Shown here: positions 42,264 through 50,655 of the stretch, piece after piece
Layout: the number at the start of each line of letters is the position of its first letter
Position numbering within the stretch: the stretch's first letter is position 1
Origin: Nocardiopsis coralli
GTDB taxonomy: Bacteria; Actinomycetota; Actinomycetes; Streptosporangiales; Streptosporangiaceae
Direction: 5' to 3'
Length of the DNA stretch: 64,000 nt
NCBI RefSeq assembly: GCF_014892575.1
Contig: NZ_JADBGI010000023.1
Coordinates: forward strand, 1 to 64,000
Notes under the pieces: generated by a model
The model's database searches: none
Told to the model about the DNA's origin: nothing
The model's input: the letters and a program-made list of their open reading frames with translations, nothing else
Position numbers and translations under genes: made by a program

Positions 42264-42794
42264 CGGCGGGGATCGAGGCGCACGGCCCGGTTCCGTCCAG
42301 TGCCGACGCCGGGCCTGCTGCGAAGGCAGCCGACGGTTCGGGGCGGGAGCATGACAGGGGCGCCCCAGAAAGGCGGCATCACCCCGGACCGTGTACACAC
42401 CCGAGCCGAAGCCCCGTTCGAGGCCGGTCGGAGGACTCGAGAGTGCCCGCCCGGGCGCACCCCGGCCCGGAGAACGGGGCGGGTGACGGGCGCCGGCCGA
42501 CGCCCGTAAGGCGTACTCGGCGTGACTGTGCGAGAGACACCTCGGGACGCATGGGCGACTGGCGGCTTCGGCCGCTCCGGCCAGGGGCGTCCCCGAGGTG
42601 ACATGACCCTGTCCCCGCGCAGAACGGCTCTGGACAACCCCCGGGCCCTGGCGTACGCAGAAGGGACGAGGGCCTGTTCGGTGGATGCCTGGCGTCTCAG
42701 GCGGTCGGTGTCCTCCGAGCAGACCCTGAGGGTCTCGTCCGGCCCCACTCCCCCTTGCGGGGCCGGACCCGCGACGACCGGATTGGGGAATGCC
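42264..42794. other. Spacer with a structured inverted repeat, no clear gene
   Basis: These 531 bp have no recognised protein. A large inverted repeat at about 42538-42600 (CACCTCGGG-ACGC against GCGTCCCCGAGGTG) with an inner TTCG-capped hairpin could be a terminator or part of a small RNA. An open frame spanning it (from 42522) joins the next gene but looks non-coding before 42795. Confidence 0.45.
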
Positions 42795-43427
42795 ATGGCC
42801 AACGCGTGGATGCCCGGCGCGCAGCGACTAGCAGGGGGGAGCGAACACGCGCCGCCCGGCGCCGGCGCACCCCGGGCGGTGTGGACCGTGACCGGAACGG
42901 CCCCGGGTACCGGATCGGCCCGCGCGGAGGCCGAACGCCTGGTGACCGAGGGCTGCGCGCCCCACCTGGTGTGGAACCCCCTCTCCGGCGAGACCGTGCA
43001 GACCCTGGCGGCCACCCGCCGCAGCGAGCTGTCGCTGGGCGCGACCCGCTACTACGAACAGCACGTCGATCACGCCGAGGAGGGGCGCGTGTGCCTGGTG
43101 GTGGCGGTGGTGGCTCGGCGCAGTGTTCCGTTCACCGACGGACCGATGCTGGGCCTGGCGGCGATCATGGACTGGCTGGGCTCGTGGGGGGTGGCGCGCC
43201 GCTGGCCGGCGGGCCCTCCCGGCGACGGTGTCGCCGTGCGTGACCGGCTCGCGCGCGAGCGCACGGCGCGCATGTGGGCGCGCGGGGGACACTTCGGCCA
43301 CGACCAGGTTCCGGGCTCGCACCAGCCCGGTCCGGGCCTCATCGACGTGGGCCGATTGCTCACCCCGGACAGCGGTGGCACCGCACTCAGCACCTCCCCC
43401 GACACGCAGGTCACAGCCATCCCCTGA
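42795..43427 (+). CDS. Amidase-2/PGRP-like protein with altered metal site
   Basis: A 210-aa protein that starts MANAWMPGAQRLAGG and contains APRAVWTVTGTAP, LVTEGCAPHLVWNPLSGETVQTL and, at the end, GHDQVPGSHQPGPGLIDVGRLL. This layout resembles actinobacterial amidase-like (PGRP-fold) proteins in which a Val-x-His-x-Thr motif follows the N-terminus. Here Thr replaces the first zinc His, whereas the C-terminal His-containing block is kept. It may bind rather than cleave peptidoglycan. ATG 42795 has GGGGAA 4-5 bases upstream. The family assignment is tentative. Confidence 0.6.
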   Translation: MANAWMPGAQRLAGGSEHAPPGAGAPRAVWTVTGTAPGTGSARAEAERLVTEGCAPHLVWNPLSGETVQTLAATRRSELSLGATRYYEQHVDHAEEGRVCLVVAVVARRSVPFTDGPMLGLAAIMDWLGSWGVARRWPAGPPGDGVAVRDRLARERTARMWARGGHFGHDQVPGSHQPGPGLIDVGRLLTPDSGGTALSTSPDTQVTAIP

Positions 43428-43526
43428 ATTCGGTCATTTCACTAGAACCAGAACACCTGTCGACAAACTCCACTATTCGGGTACCGCTGGTTAAGTGCCG
43501 AGCCAAAACCCCTTAGTCTGTCCGCC

Positions 43527-45596
43527 ATGGGTGGATCTATCGAGCCGGGTTGGTACGCGGACCCGCAGGGCGACGCACAGACGCTCAGATGGTGGAACGG
43601 TGACGAGTGGACGCGCCATACCCGTTCACTGAGCGAGCTGCAGGGCGGGGGCGGTCCCGTCGACGACGAACCCGCCACGACCCGTCTGGGAGGCGGGGGC
43701 CAGGGCGCTCCCGACCCGGGCGAGGACGAGGAAGGCACCGTACGGCTGGACACCTCCGGACCGGCACCCCAGCCGGCCGAGGACGAGCCCAGTACCGTGC
43801 GCATCGATCCCCCGGCCCAACCTCCGGCCGAGGAGGAACCCAGCACCGTACGGATCAGCCCCTCCGTCCCCCAGACCCCCTCCCCCGCACAGGACTTCTC
43901 CCCCGCGTCGGCCCCCGAATCCCCCACCCCCGCCGAGGACGAGCCCAGCACCGTGCGGATCAACCCGGACGACATCCCCGGCCGCGGAGGCGCGTCGGCG
44001 GGTGACCGGGCGGCGGGCGCAGCGCCGGCCGGCGGAGCATCCTCGGGCGAGGACGACGAGCTGCCGACGGCCGACCTCACCGGCGGTGACGAGATCCCCA
44101 CCGCCGACCTGGCCGAGCACGCGCGCGGCGCACGGGGTTCCGACCCCGTCGACACCACCCCGGACCCGGATGCAGGAGCGGGCGCGGGTGCAGGTGCGGG
44201 ATCGGGCGACCAGGCCCCGCGCACCGCGGTGTTCGACCCCGACGCCCCGGTCGGCGGCACGGCCGTCTTCGACCCCGGGGCCCCGAGCGGCTCCGACGAG
44301 GCCGCCCCCGGCGGTGTGGCCGGGACCGCCATTTTCGACCCGAACGACCCCGCGTTCTCCGGCGCGGCCCACGCGCAGGGCGCCCCGGGCTCCGACGACG
44401 AGGACGGCAAGAAGGGCGGCCGGTTCAACAAGCTCCTGGGCAGCCTCAAGGAGGGCTGGGCCGACCTGTCCGAGGAGCGCAGGGAGCAGAAGGAGGAGGC
44501 CAAGCGCAAGGCCGACGAGGAGCGCGCCCAGCAGCAGGCGGAGGCGCAGCGCCAGGCCGAGGCGCAGGCCGCACAGCAGCCTCAGCCGGGTGCCCAGCCC
44601 GGCTCCCCGGAGTCCGGTGGGATGCCGGGCGCCGGTGCCGCGGGCGCGGCGGGTCAGGTTCCGGGCCAGGGTCCGGAGCAGCAGGGGCCCGGCCAGTCCT
44701 CCGGGGCCGACGAGGGTCAGGCCCCCGGTGCGGCAGGGGCGGCAGGCGCTGCCGCCGCAGGTGGGATCGCCGGTGGCGCAGCGGGCGCCGCGGCCGCCGG
44801 TGGTCCCGGTGGTCCTGCGGGCCCGGGCGGTGCGCCCGAACCCGGCGTGCCCGGTGGCGCGCAGGGCGCCCCCGTCCCGCCGAGCGGCCCGCAGCAGGGG
44901 TGGGCACCCGGCCAACCCCCGCAGGCACCGGGTTCCGGCCCGCAGTACGGGGCCGGTGCACCTCAGCCCCCGCACCACCCGCCGTCGGGGCCGCAGCCCG
45001 GCCACCAGCCGCAGTACCACTCCGGCCCGCAGAACCCCTACTCCGGTCCGCAGCAGGGCTTCGGCCCGCCGCCCGGTGCGTTCCCGCCGCCCGGCGGTTA
45101 CCCGCCCCCGGGCCCCATGGGCGGCCCGGGTCAGCCCCCGCCCCCCGGTGCGCCGATGGGCCACCCCGGTGGTCCCGGTGGGCCTGGTGGGCCTGGTGGC
45201 CCCCCGCCCGGCCCGATGGGGCACCCCGGTGGCCCGCCCCCGGGCGCGTACCCGCCGCCCGGCGCGATGGGTGGCCCCGGCGGCCCGGGAGGCCCGCAGG
45301 GTCCGCCCGGGAGCGGTCCGCAGCAGCCGCCGTGGGGCCCGCCCGGAGGCCCCGGAGCGCACGGTGGACCCGGTGGCCCTGGTGGGCCCGGAGCACACGG
45401 TGGGCATCCCTACCCGGGTGCCGGCCCGCAGCAGCCGCCCAAGAAGAAAAAGAGCGGTTGCGGCTGCGGGTGCCTCGTACTGACGTTGATCGTGGTCGTG
45501 GTGCTGGTCGCCACCTACCTGCAGGTGTGGGGCGTCTGGGACTGGATGTACGAGCTCTTCGACGTCGGCGGACCCCGGCAGTTCGTCTGGGAGTGA
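43527..45596 (+). CDS. DUF2510 membrane protein with Thr-repeat and Pro/Gly regions
   Basis: A 689-aa protein. The N-terminal DUF2510 domain is PGWYADPQGDAQTLRWWNGD then EWTRHT (about 7-35). About 50-290 is an acidic segment with repeats of the types PSTVRI-D/S/N-P (four times), PTADL (twice) and TAVFDP (three times). About 295-350 is a charged coiled coil, and about 360-635 a Gly/Pro/Gln-rich region. A basic KKKK stretch, Cys/Gly cluster and single TM helix (about 645-668) lie near the C-terminus, so most of the protein is cytoplasmic. The repeated threonines in acidic context look like Ser/Thr kinase or FHA-type sites, an inference. Function unknown. Confidence 0.85.
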   Translation: MGGSIEPGWYADPQGDAQTLRWWNGDEWTRHTRSLSELQGGGGPVDDEPATTRLGGGGQGAPDPGEDEEGTVRLDTSGPAPQPAEDEPSTVRIDPPAQPPAEEEPSTVRISPSVPQTPSPAQDFSPASAPESPTPAEDEPSTVRINPDDIPGRGGASAGDRAAGAAPAGGASSGEDDELPTADLTGGDEIPTADLAEHARGARGSDPVDTTPDPDAGAGAGAGAGSGDQAPRTAVFDPDAPVGGTAVFDPGAPSGSDEAAPGGVAGTAIFDPNDPAFSGAAHAQGAPGSDDEDGKKGGRFNKLLGSLKEGWADLSEERREQKEEAKRKADEERAQQQAEAQRQAEAQAAQQPQPGAQPGSPESGGMPGAGAAGAAGQVPGQGPEQQGPGQSSGADEGQAPGAAGAAGAAAAGGIAGGAAGAAAAGGPGGPAGPGGAPEPGVPGGAQGAPVPPSGPQQGWAPGQPPQAPGSGPQYGAGAPQPPHHPPSGPQPGHQPQYHSGPQNPYSGPQQGFGPPPGAFPPPGGYPPPGPMGGPGQPPPPGAPMGHPGGPGGPGGPGGPPPGPMGHPGGPPPGAYPPPGAMGGPGGPGGPQGPPGSGPQQPPWGPPGGPGAHGGPGGPGGPGAHGGHPYPGAGPQQPPKKKKSGCGCGCLVLTLIVVVVLVATYLQVWGVWDWMYELFDVGGPRQFVWE

Positions 45597-45906
45597 CGCT
45601 GTTGCCGTCCCTCGGGGCTGCTGGGGCACGTGGGGCTCGGGCTTCCTGAGCCTTCCGGGCCCGGTGGTTGCCCCGGGCCCGGCCTCCCCGGGGACAGCGA
45701 CACCATGACCCCTCGGGGGCGGGCACGCGCGTGCCCGCCCCCGACGTGTGTCCGGGGCTCGTTCGGTCTCGTTCGGGCCCGCCCCGCACCCTTGTCCGCG
45801 TGCCCTCCGCGTCCCCCGGGTCCTGCTCCGCACCACCTCCGCGCCGGTTCCGTCCCATGTCCACGCCTCGTACGGGCCGCTTCCTGTGGCGCTTAGGGTG
45901 TCCGTT
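45597..45906. promoter_or_regulatory. Spacer with predicted leaderless orn promoter
   Basis: No gene is seen. TAGGGT at about 45894-45899 is a -10-like hexamer only 7 bases before the orn ATG, suggesting a leaderless transcript. A GGGGGCGGGCACGCGCGTGCCCGCCCCC hairpin at about 45715-45742 is a probable terminator of the DUF2510 gene. Confidence 0.5.
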
Positions 45907-46575
45907 ATGAATGACAGTTTGGTGTGGATCGACTGCGAGATGACGGGCCTCGACTTCGAGAACGACGCGTTGATCGAGGTGGCCTGTCTGATCACCGACG
46001 GGGAGCTCAACATCCTCGACGAGGGCATCGACGTGGTGGTCAAACCGCCGCAGGCCGCACTGGACCGCATGGGCGACTTCGTGCGCGACATGCACACGAC
46101 CTCCGGGCTGCTCGAACAGCTCGACCAGGGGCTGTCGCTGACCGAGGCCGAGGACGCCGTCCTGGAGCACATCCGCAAGTACGTGCGCGAGCCCGGCAAG
46201 GCTCCCCTGTGCGGGAACTCGATCGCCACGGACCGCACGTTCCTGGCGCGCGACATGAAGCGCATCGACGAATACCTGCACTACCGGATGATCGACGTCT
46301 CCTCCATCAAGGAGCTCCTGCGCCGGTGGTTCCCCCGCGTGTACTACGCCAGCCCGGAGAAGGCCGGCGGCCACCGCGCACTCGCCGACATCACCGAGAG
46401 CATCCAGGAGCTGCGGTACTACCGCGCCGCCGGTTTCGTTCCCGAGCCCGGGCCGAGCACCGCCGTGTCCCGCGCGATCGCCGCCGACATCACCGCGGGC
46501 GGCAACGGTGTGGAGGCCCGGAGGACGGCGCTGGAGGCCGAGGCCGCTGAGGCTGCGGAGGCCTCGGGGTCCTGA
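45907..46575 (+). CDS. orn: Oligoribonuclease
   Basis: A 222-aa DEDDh 3'-5' exoribonuclease that degrades nano-RNAs and pGpG-type dinucleotides. Catalytic residues are in VWIDCEMTGLD (Asp, Glu), a mid Asp in NSIATDRTFLARDM, and GGHRALADI (His, Asp). The C-terminus has an extra Ala/Glu-rich tail of about 25 residues. ATG 45907 is supported by homology of the first residues (MNDSLVWIDCEM). The in-frame extension upstream is non-coding. Confidence 0.97.
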   Translation: MNDSLVWIDCEMTGLDFENDALIEVACLITDGELNILDEGIDVVVKPPQAALDRMGDFVRDMHTTSGLLEQLDQGLSLTEAEDAVLEHIRKYVREPGKAPLCGNSIATDRTFLARDMKRIDEYLHYRMIDVSSIKELLRRWFPRVYYASPEKAGGHRALADITESIQELRYYRAAGFVPEPGPSTAVSRAIAADITAGGNGVEARRTALEAEAAEAAEASGS

Positions 46576-46877
46576 GGGGTTCCCGGGAACACGGAACCCG
46601 GGATCCGGACCCCGGAATCCGTTCAGCAGTGAACGGGCCCCGCCCCGAGTCCGTGGGGAACCGCCCCCGCGTTCCCGGGACGGGGCCCGATCCGCATCCG
46701 GGGCCGGTTCCGGATCAGGCCCGCGGCCCTCTCCCCATTGGCCCCGCAGCTCCGGGGCGGAACGCCGACCGCCTTCGGACACGGGACCCGGCGCGGCGCC
46801 GGGAAAAGTGGTCGAAGCACTCCCCTGCATCCGCTAGGATTGAGAACGTACGCAAGGCCGAGAGGCCGGGCGGACAT
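46576..46877. promoter_or_regulatory. Spacer with tRNA-His promoter
   Basis: No protein gene was seen. TAGGAT at 46835-46840 is a good -10 about 38 bp before the tRNA; the -35 (TCGAAG, about 46812) is weak. CCGGGAAC/GTTCCCGG-like inverted repeats after orn could terminate that transcript. Confidence 0.5.
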
Positions 46878-46951
46878 GGTGGGTGTAGCTCAGTTGGCAG
46901 AGCACTTGGTTGTGATCCAAGATGTCGCGGGTTCAAGTCCCGTCACTCACC
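46878..46951 (+). tRNA. tRNA-His (GTG)
   Basis: A complete cloverleaf: acceptor GTGGGTG/CACTCAC, D-arm GCTCAGTTGGCAGAGC, anticodon stem CTTGG/CCAAG around TTGTGAT (anticodon GTG), and T-arm GCGGGTTCAAGTCCCGT. An extra G at 46878 can be the encoded G-1 of tRNA-His opposite C73. CCA is not encoded. Confidence 0.97.
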
Positions 46952-46959
46952 CCGAGGCG

Positions 46960-46989
46960 AAGGCCCCGACCGCAAGGTCGGGGCCTTTT
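46960..46989 (+). terminator. Intrinsic terminator after tRNA-His
   Basis: A perfect 12-bp stem, AAGGCCCCGACC with GGTCGGGGCCTT, has a GCAA tetraloop and trailing TT. Confidence 0.93.
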
Positions 46990-47151
46990 GCGTGCGCGGG
47001 GGTCCGGGCCCCGGGACACGGTGCCCTGAAACGCACGTGGCCGCCCCCGGTCTCGGCGCAGCTGCGTACACGATCCGGGCCGTACCGCCCGCACGATCGG
47101 TCTCCGCACGGGATCATGTCCGGGCGCGGGCGCCGACCGTACGGTTGAGCG

Positions 47152-47970
47152 ATGAGCACACACGAACCCGTGGGTACGCTGCTCCGCCGTTGGCGTGAGC
47201 GCCGGCGCCTCTCCCAGCTCGATCTCTCCATCGCGTCCGAGGTCTCGGCCCGGCACCTCAGCTTCCTCGAGACGGGCCGGTCCCGGCCGAGCAGATCCAT
47301 GATCGACCGGTTGTGCGACGAGCTCGACGTGCCCCTCAGGGAACGCAACGGGTTCTACCTGGCCGCCGGGTTCGCGCCGGTGCACCCCGAACGCCCTCTG
47401 GAGGATCTCGGCGCGGCCCGTTCGGCCGTTCGGGCTGTGCTCTCCGGGCACGAACCCAACCCGGCCGTTGCCGTCGACGTCCACTGGAACGTGCTCGCGG
47501 CGAACGACGCCATGTCGCGCTTCCTCACCGGGGTCCCGCGAGAACTGCGCGAGCCCAGGACCAACATGCTGCGGGCGACCCTGCACCCCGACGGTCTCTC
47601 ACACGGGTTGGCCAATCACGCCCAGTGGCGCACGCTCACGTTGCGCCGGGTGCGCCGCCAGTACGAACGCACCGCCGATCCCGCGCTGTCCGAGCTGCTG
47701 CGCGAGCTCGAGGGCTACCCGCCTCCCCCGCGGCCCTCCGAGGACGTGCCCGGCCCGCAGAGCGACCTCGTCACCCCGATGCTGTTCGACAGCGACCTGG
47801 GGCGCCTGTCCCTGCTGTACGCGGTCACGGTCTTCGGTTCACCCCGCGACGTGACCCTCGACGAGATCGCCGTCGAGACGTTCTTCCCGGCGGACGACCG
47901 CACGAGGGAGGTGCTGGCCCAACTGGCCGAGCAGGCCGAGTCGGCCGCGGCCGGTGACCAGCAGAGCTGA
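47152..47970 (+). CDS. XRE-family regulator with MmyB-like C-terminal domain
   Basis: A 272-aa regulator. The N-terminal HTH_31/XRE domain (about 5-65: LLRRWRERRRLSQLDLSIAS, VSARHLSFLETGRSRPS) is followed by an MmyB-like ligand-binding domain (VDVHWNVLAANDAM, LRATLHPDGL, GYPPPP). Such regulators often control nearby oxidoreductase genes. Here the gene downstream, 123 bp away, encodes the tautomerase-like/YHS protein, which may be the target. No clear SD, so it is possibly leaderless. Confidence 0.92.
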   Translation: MSTHEPVGTLLRRWRERRRLSQLDLSIASEVSARHLSFLETGRSRPSRSMIDRLCDELDVPLRERNGFYLAAGFAPVHPERPLEDLGAARSAVRAVLSGHEPNPAVAVDVHWNVLAANDAMSRFLTGVPRELREPRTNMLRATLHPDGLSHGLANHAQWRTLTLRRVRRQYERTADPALSELLRELEGYPPPPRPSEDVPGPQSDLVTPMLFDSDLGRLSLLYAVTVFGSPRDVTLDEIAVETFFPADDRTREVLAQLAEQAESAAAGDQQS

Positions 47971-48092
47971 CACCGCGCAGCCCCTCGGGCCCCTCTCCCA
48001 TGACCTCCCACGTCATTGCGGGGCCCTGTGGCTCCGGCAAGGCTGGTTGCGAGGCGGCCGCCCGGTCGCCCGGTCCGAAGAAGGGGGACATC

Positions 48093-48719
48093 ATGCTTCT
48101 CATGGAGATCGCCCACCCCACGGGCAGCCTGGACAACTGCGACCGCGACCAGCTGAGCGGGGCCTTCCTCGACCTGTTCCTGGGCGCCCCGGGGTACACG
48201 GAAGAGATTCTCCGGCGGGTACGGCCCACCACCCACATCGCCTTCCGCGAGCTGCAGGGGTGGCGGAGCGGGGACGGCCCGCCCCGGGAGGGGACCGCGC
48301 CGCCGATGCTCGTCACCGTCACGCTCCCGCAGGCCTGGCAGGAGGAATCGGCTGCGTTCCTGATCGGTCTGGTCCGCACCGCTGTCCGCCGCCTGGACGA
48401 CGACCGCGGCTGGGTCAGGCCCCGGGGGAGCCTCTGGATCAAGGTGGAGGGTGTGCCCGACGGCAGCATCGGCCTCGACGGGCGCCCTGCCACAGCCTCC
48501 GACGTGCTCGCCTTCCTCACGGAGGAGACCCGGGCCGCACGCGAGAACGGCACCGCGGCACCCGTACCCGAGGGGCGGTTGCCCGATCCGGTCTGCGGGA
48601 TGACGGTGGCCGATGGCAAGGGCGCCCTCGTCGTCGAGTACCGCGGTGAGCGGCTGGGCTTCTGCTCGCGGGTGTGCCGCGACACCTACGTGGGCGAGCA
48701 CCCCGGCGCCGTGGTCTGA
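48093..48719 (+). CDS. Tautomerase-like protein fused to a YHS domain
   Basis: A 208-aa protein. Residues about 1-150 look like a tautomerase-superfamily unit (MEIAHPTGSLDNCDRDQLSG, TTHIAFRELQGWRSG, VTVTLPQAWQEESAAFLIGL), though no N-terminal catalytic Pro is present. Residues about 163-208 are a YHS metal-binding domain with LPDPVCGMTV and FCSRVCRDTYVGEHP, holding Cys residues suited to bind a metal. ATG 48093 follows AAGGGGGAC; the open frame extends to 48000, but homology starts here. Function unknown; a metal-linked sensor or enzyme is possible. Confidence 0.75.
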   Translation: MLLMEIAHPTGSLDNCDRDQLSGAFLDLFLGAPGYTEEILRRVRPTTHIAFRELQGWRSGDGPPREGTAPPMLVTVTLPQAWQEESAAFLIGLVRTAVRRLDDDRGWVRPRGSLWIKVEGVPDGSIGLDGRPATASDVLAFLTEETRAARENGTAAPVPEGRLPDPVCGMTVADGKGALVVEYRGERLGFCSRVCRDTYVGEHPGAVV

Positions 48720-49039
48720 GCGCAGGCGCCGGCCGAGCGGTGCCGGACCACCGGACGGCAGGGCCGGGGCGCCTGTCCACGCGCCCCGGTCCGCTCATGC
48801 CGGCTCACCGGGAACCGGAACCGCCCCTGCGAGGCCTACTGGGCGGAACCCACGGGCCACCGGAGACAGAACGGGCCTACGCGTCTCGGGGGGTGCGTGG
48901 GTCGGCGCATGGGGCGGCGCTCCGGGCCACGCGGACAGAACAAGCCACCAACCGGATCTGTGCGGCAGCCCTGAAGCGAGCACCCGATCCCCCGGCGGTG
49001 CCACCTGCCGGCATCCTCAGCGCCGGTGCGTACTCAGCC
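48720..49039. other. Spacer between convergent genes, nothing recognised
   Basis: These 320 bp lie between the YHS gene and a minus-strand hypothetical. Open frames are shadows with Arg/Pro/Gly bias, and no repeat or terminator stands out. Confidence 0.4.
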
Positions 49040-49939
49040 TCAGCACCAGTGCACACATCCGCCGGTCTCCACGGCCGCCCGGCAGAGACGGGTGAGCGGC
49101 GCGACGGCGTACTCCAGCTCCTGTGGGGGCAAGCGTGTGCGGTGGACCCCGAGCACGTCGGGTTCCCGGCCTTCCTGCCCTCCCCGTCCCAGGAGGTGGC
49201 GCATCGGAACCGTGGTCTCCCCGCCGTGGTCGAGCGCCGTGAAACGCACCCGGTCCTCCCCCACGCGCTGCTGGGTGAACCGCCGCGACCGGAAGAGCTC
49301 GGTCCGCGTTCCGTCCTCCGCGCACCCGCCGTCCTCCGCCCGCTCGGGGCAGTACTCGACGAAGAACCCGTCGTGGTCGAGACCGGCGACGTACTGCGCG
49401 GACCGGTCGGGCATCCTCCGGCTCCGCCCCGCACCGAGGTGTTCGTGGATCGGTCGCGCGCGCAGGCCGTCCGCGCCGGATTCCTCCCTCGGCCCTGACC
49501 CGCCTCCCGTGCCGCTCGTGTCACTGGTGAGCACCGTCCACGGGCCCAGGTCCCGGCTCCGGGACAGGTCCCGCAGCTCCGCCAGCATGGATGCGGCTTC
49601 CTCGTTCTCGAGCCGGCCGCTGTTCGCCTGCGGGAGCCGGTTCACCAGGGTCGGAAACCGGTGCGCGCCCCCGGCACCGTCCAGCGCCCTGCGCAACCGG
49701 CCCATCCCACCGCTGTTCGCGATCCGCTCGGCGATCAGCTCCATCTCCTCGTGCGGGCAGGCCTCGCGGGCCGTCCACCGGTCGAACCGGTGGTGGAGTT
49801 CCTCGTTGCCCGTGATCGGCACGTCCAGGTCGGGAAGCCCGCTCTCCTCGTCCGGCTGGATGAGGGAGGGATCCGCAGGCGGTGGTGTGGTGAGCCCGTC
49901 CCTCCAGCAGTGGCAGGGCACGTAGGCGTCGTAGCCCAT
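49040..49939 (-). CDS. Conserved hypothetical protein (299 aa)
   Basis: A soluble protein beginning MGYDAYVPCHCWRDGLTTPP and ending with Cys-containing segments (TRLCRAAVETGGCVHWC). Helical middle segments (ELHHRFDRWTAREACPHEEM, ENEEAASMLAELRDLSRS) and a beta-rich C-terminal half (LDHDGFFVEYCPE, DRVRFTALDHGGE) are visible. Seven or more Cys and many His could bind metal. I do not recognise a domain. SD AGGAG lies 7 bases before ATG 49939. Confidence 0.75.
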   Translation of the reverse strand: MGYDAYVPCHCWRDGLTTPPPADPSLIQPDEESGLPDLDVPITGNEELHHRFDRWTAREACPHEEMELIAERIANSGGMGRLRRALDGAGGAHRFPTLVNRLPQANSGRLENEEAASMLAELRDLSRSRDLGPWTVLTSDTSGTGGGSGPREESGADGLRARPIHEHLGAGRSRRMPDRSAQYVAGLDHDGFFVEYCPERAEDGGCAEDGTRTELFRSRRFTQQRVGEDRVRFTALDHGGETTVPMRHLLGRGGQEGREPDVLGVHRTRLPPQELEYAVAPLTRLCRAAVETGGCVHWC

Positions 49940-50111
49940 GGGGGCGCGCTCCTGTTCCGTCGTCGTGCCGTCGTCGGTCCATGGTCGTGACCGTCACCGG
50001 GGTGGCGGCCGGGGCGCCCGTCCACAACGCCCCGGCCTGCCCGCGTCCACTCGTGGCACCGAATCTACGGGCCGTCTACGACAGAACGGGTCGCGTGCCT
50101 CCGAAGGCCCC

Positions 50112-50459
50112 TCAGCGGGGCATGCAGCGTGACGCTGCCCGTGCCCGCTCAAACCATCGCGGGTCCCACGCGGCGGCTCCTGCATCGAGGCCGGCGCGTT
50201 CGGCGAGCACGAGCAGGACCGCGGCCGTGTCACCGGTGCCCTCTCCTGTTTCCCCCGGACCTTCCCGCGCCAGCATTGCCGCGACGAACGCGCCGAACAC
50301 CGCGCCGTCGATGTCGTGCTCGTCGGCGAGCACGGGAGCTATGCCCGACGGCACCCCGAGCTCGCGTTCGAGCATCGCGACGCGTTCCATGAACCGCTCC
50401 GCCCGGCCGCTCGCCGGGCTCCACACCGTGCGCCCGTCCACGTCGAAGAACTTACTCAT
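50112..50459 (-). CDS. DUF6086-like small protein
   Basis: A 115-aa protein starting MSKFFDVDGRTVWSPASGRA, then ERFMERVAMLERELGVPSGI and DEHDIDGAVFGAFVAAML. This pattern resembles the DUF6086 family of actinobacteria (function unknown), an assignment from memory of the family pattern. ATG 50459 has AAAGG about 5 bases upstream; the frame could also begin at GTG 50471. Both it and the next operon start in an unusually AT-rich intergenic stretch. Confidence 0.6.
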   Translation of the reverse strand: MSKFFDVDGRTVWSPASGRAERFMERVAMLERELGVPSGIAPVLADEHDIDGAVFGAFVAAMLAREGPGETGEGTGDTAAVLLVLAERAGLDAGAAAWDPRWFERARAASRCMPR

Positions 50460-50655
50460 TACGCCTTTCACGTCTTCTCAGATCACGACGGAACACCGAT
50501 TCCACGTCGGGACATACCGCCACGCAAGAAAATACAGGCCTTTTAGAACTCCACAAACAAAGGCAACAAGAACCACATCAACACCCCTGAAAACATTCAC
50601 AGAAAAGTACACCAACCTCTTCCTGTTGATCTGACAAGAAGGTAATGTCCCGGGC
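50460..50655. promoter_or_regulatory. AT-rich divergent promoter region
   Basis: This is one of the lowest-GC stretches in the window, with many A-runs, between the DUF6086-like gene and the Nudix/nucleosidase operon. It contains no gene. Its composition differs from neighbouring spacers and could mark acquired DNA or a silencer-bound promoter. Confidence 0.5.

Noticed and set aside
43626..46265. Long antisense frame over the DUF2510 and orn genes
   Set aside because: Arg/Gly/Thr low complexity mirrored from the Gly/Pro repeats of the real gene. No domain.
46878..46951. tRNA-His as an integration (att) site
   Set aside because: No duplicated tRNA 3' end was found in the window and no integrase gene lies nearby.
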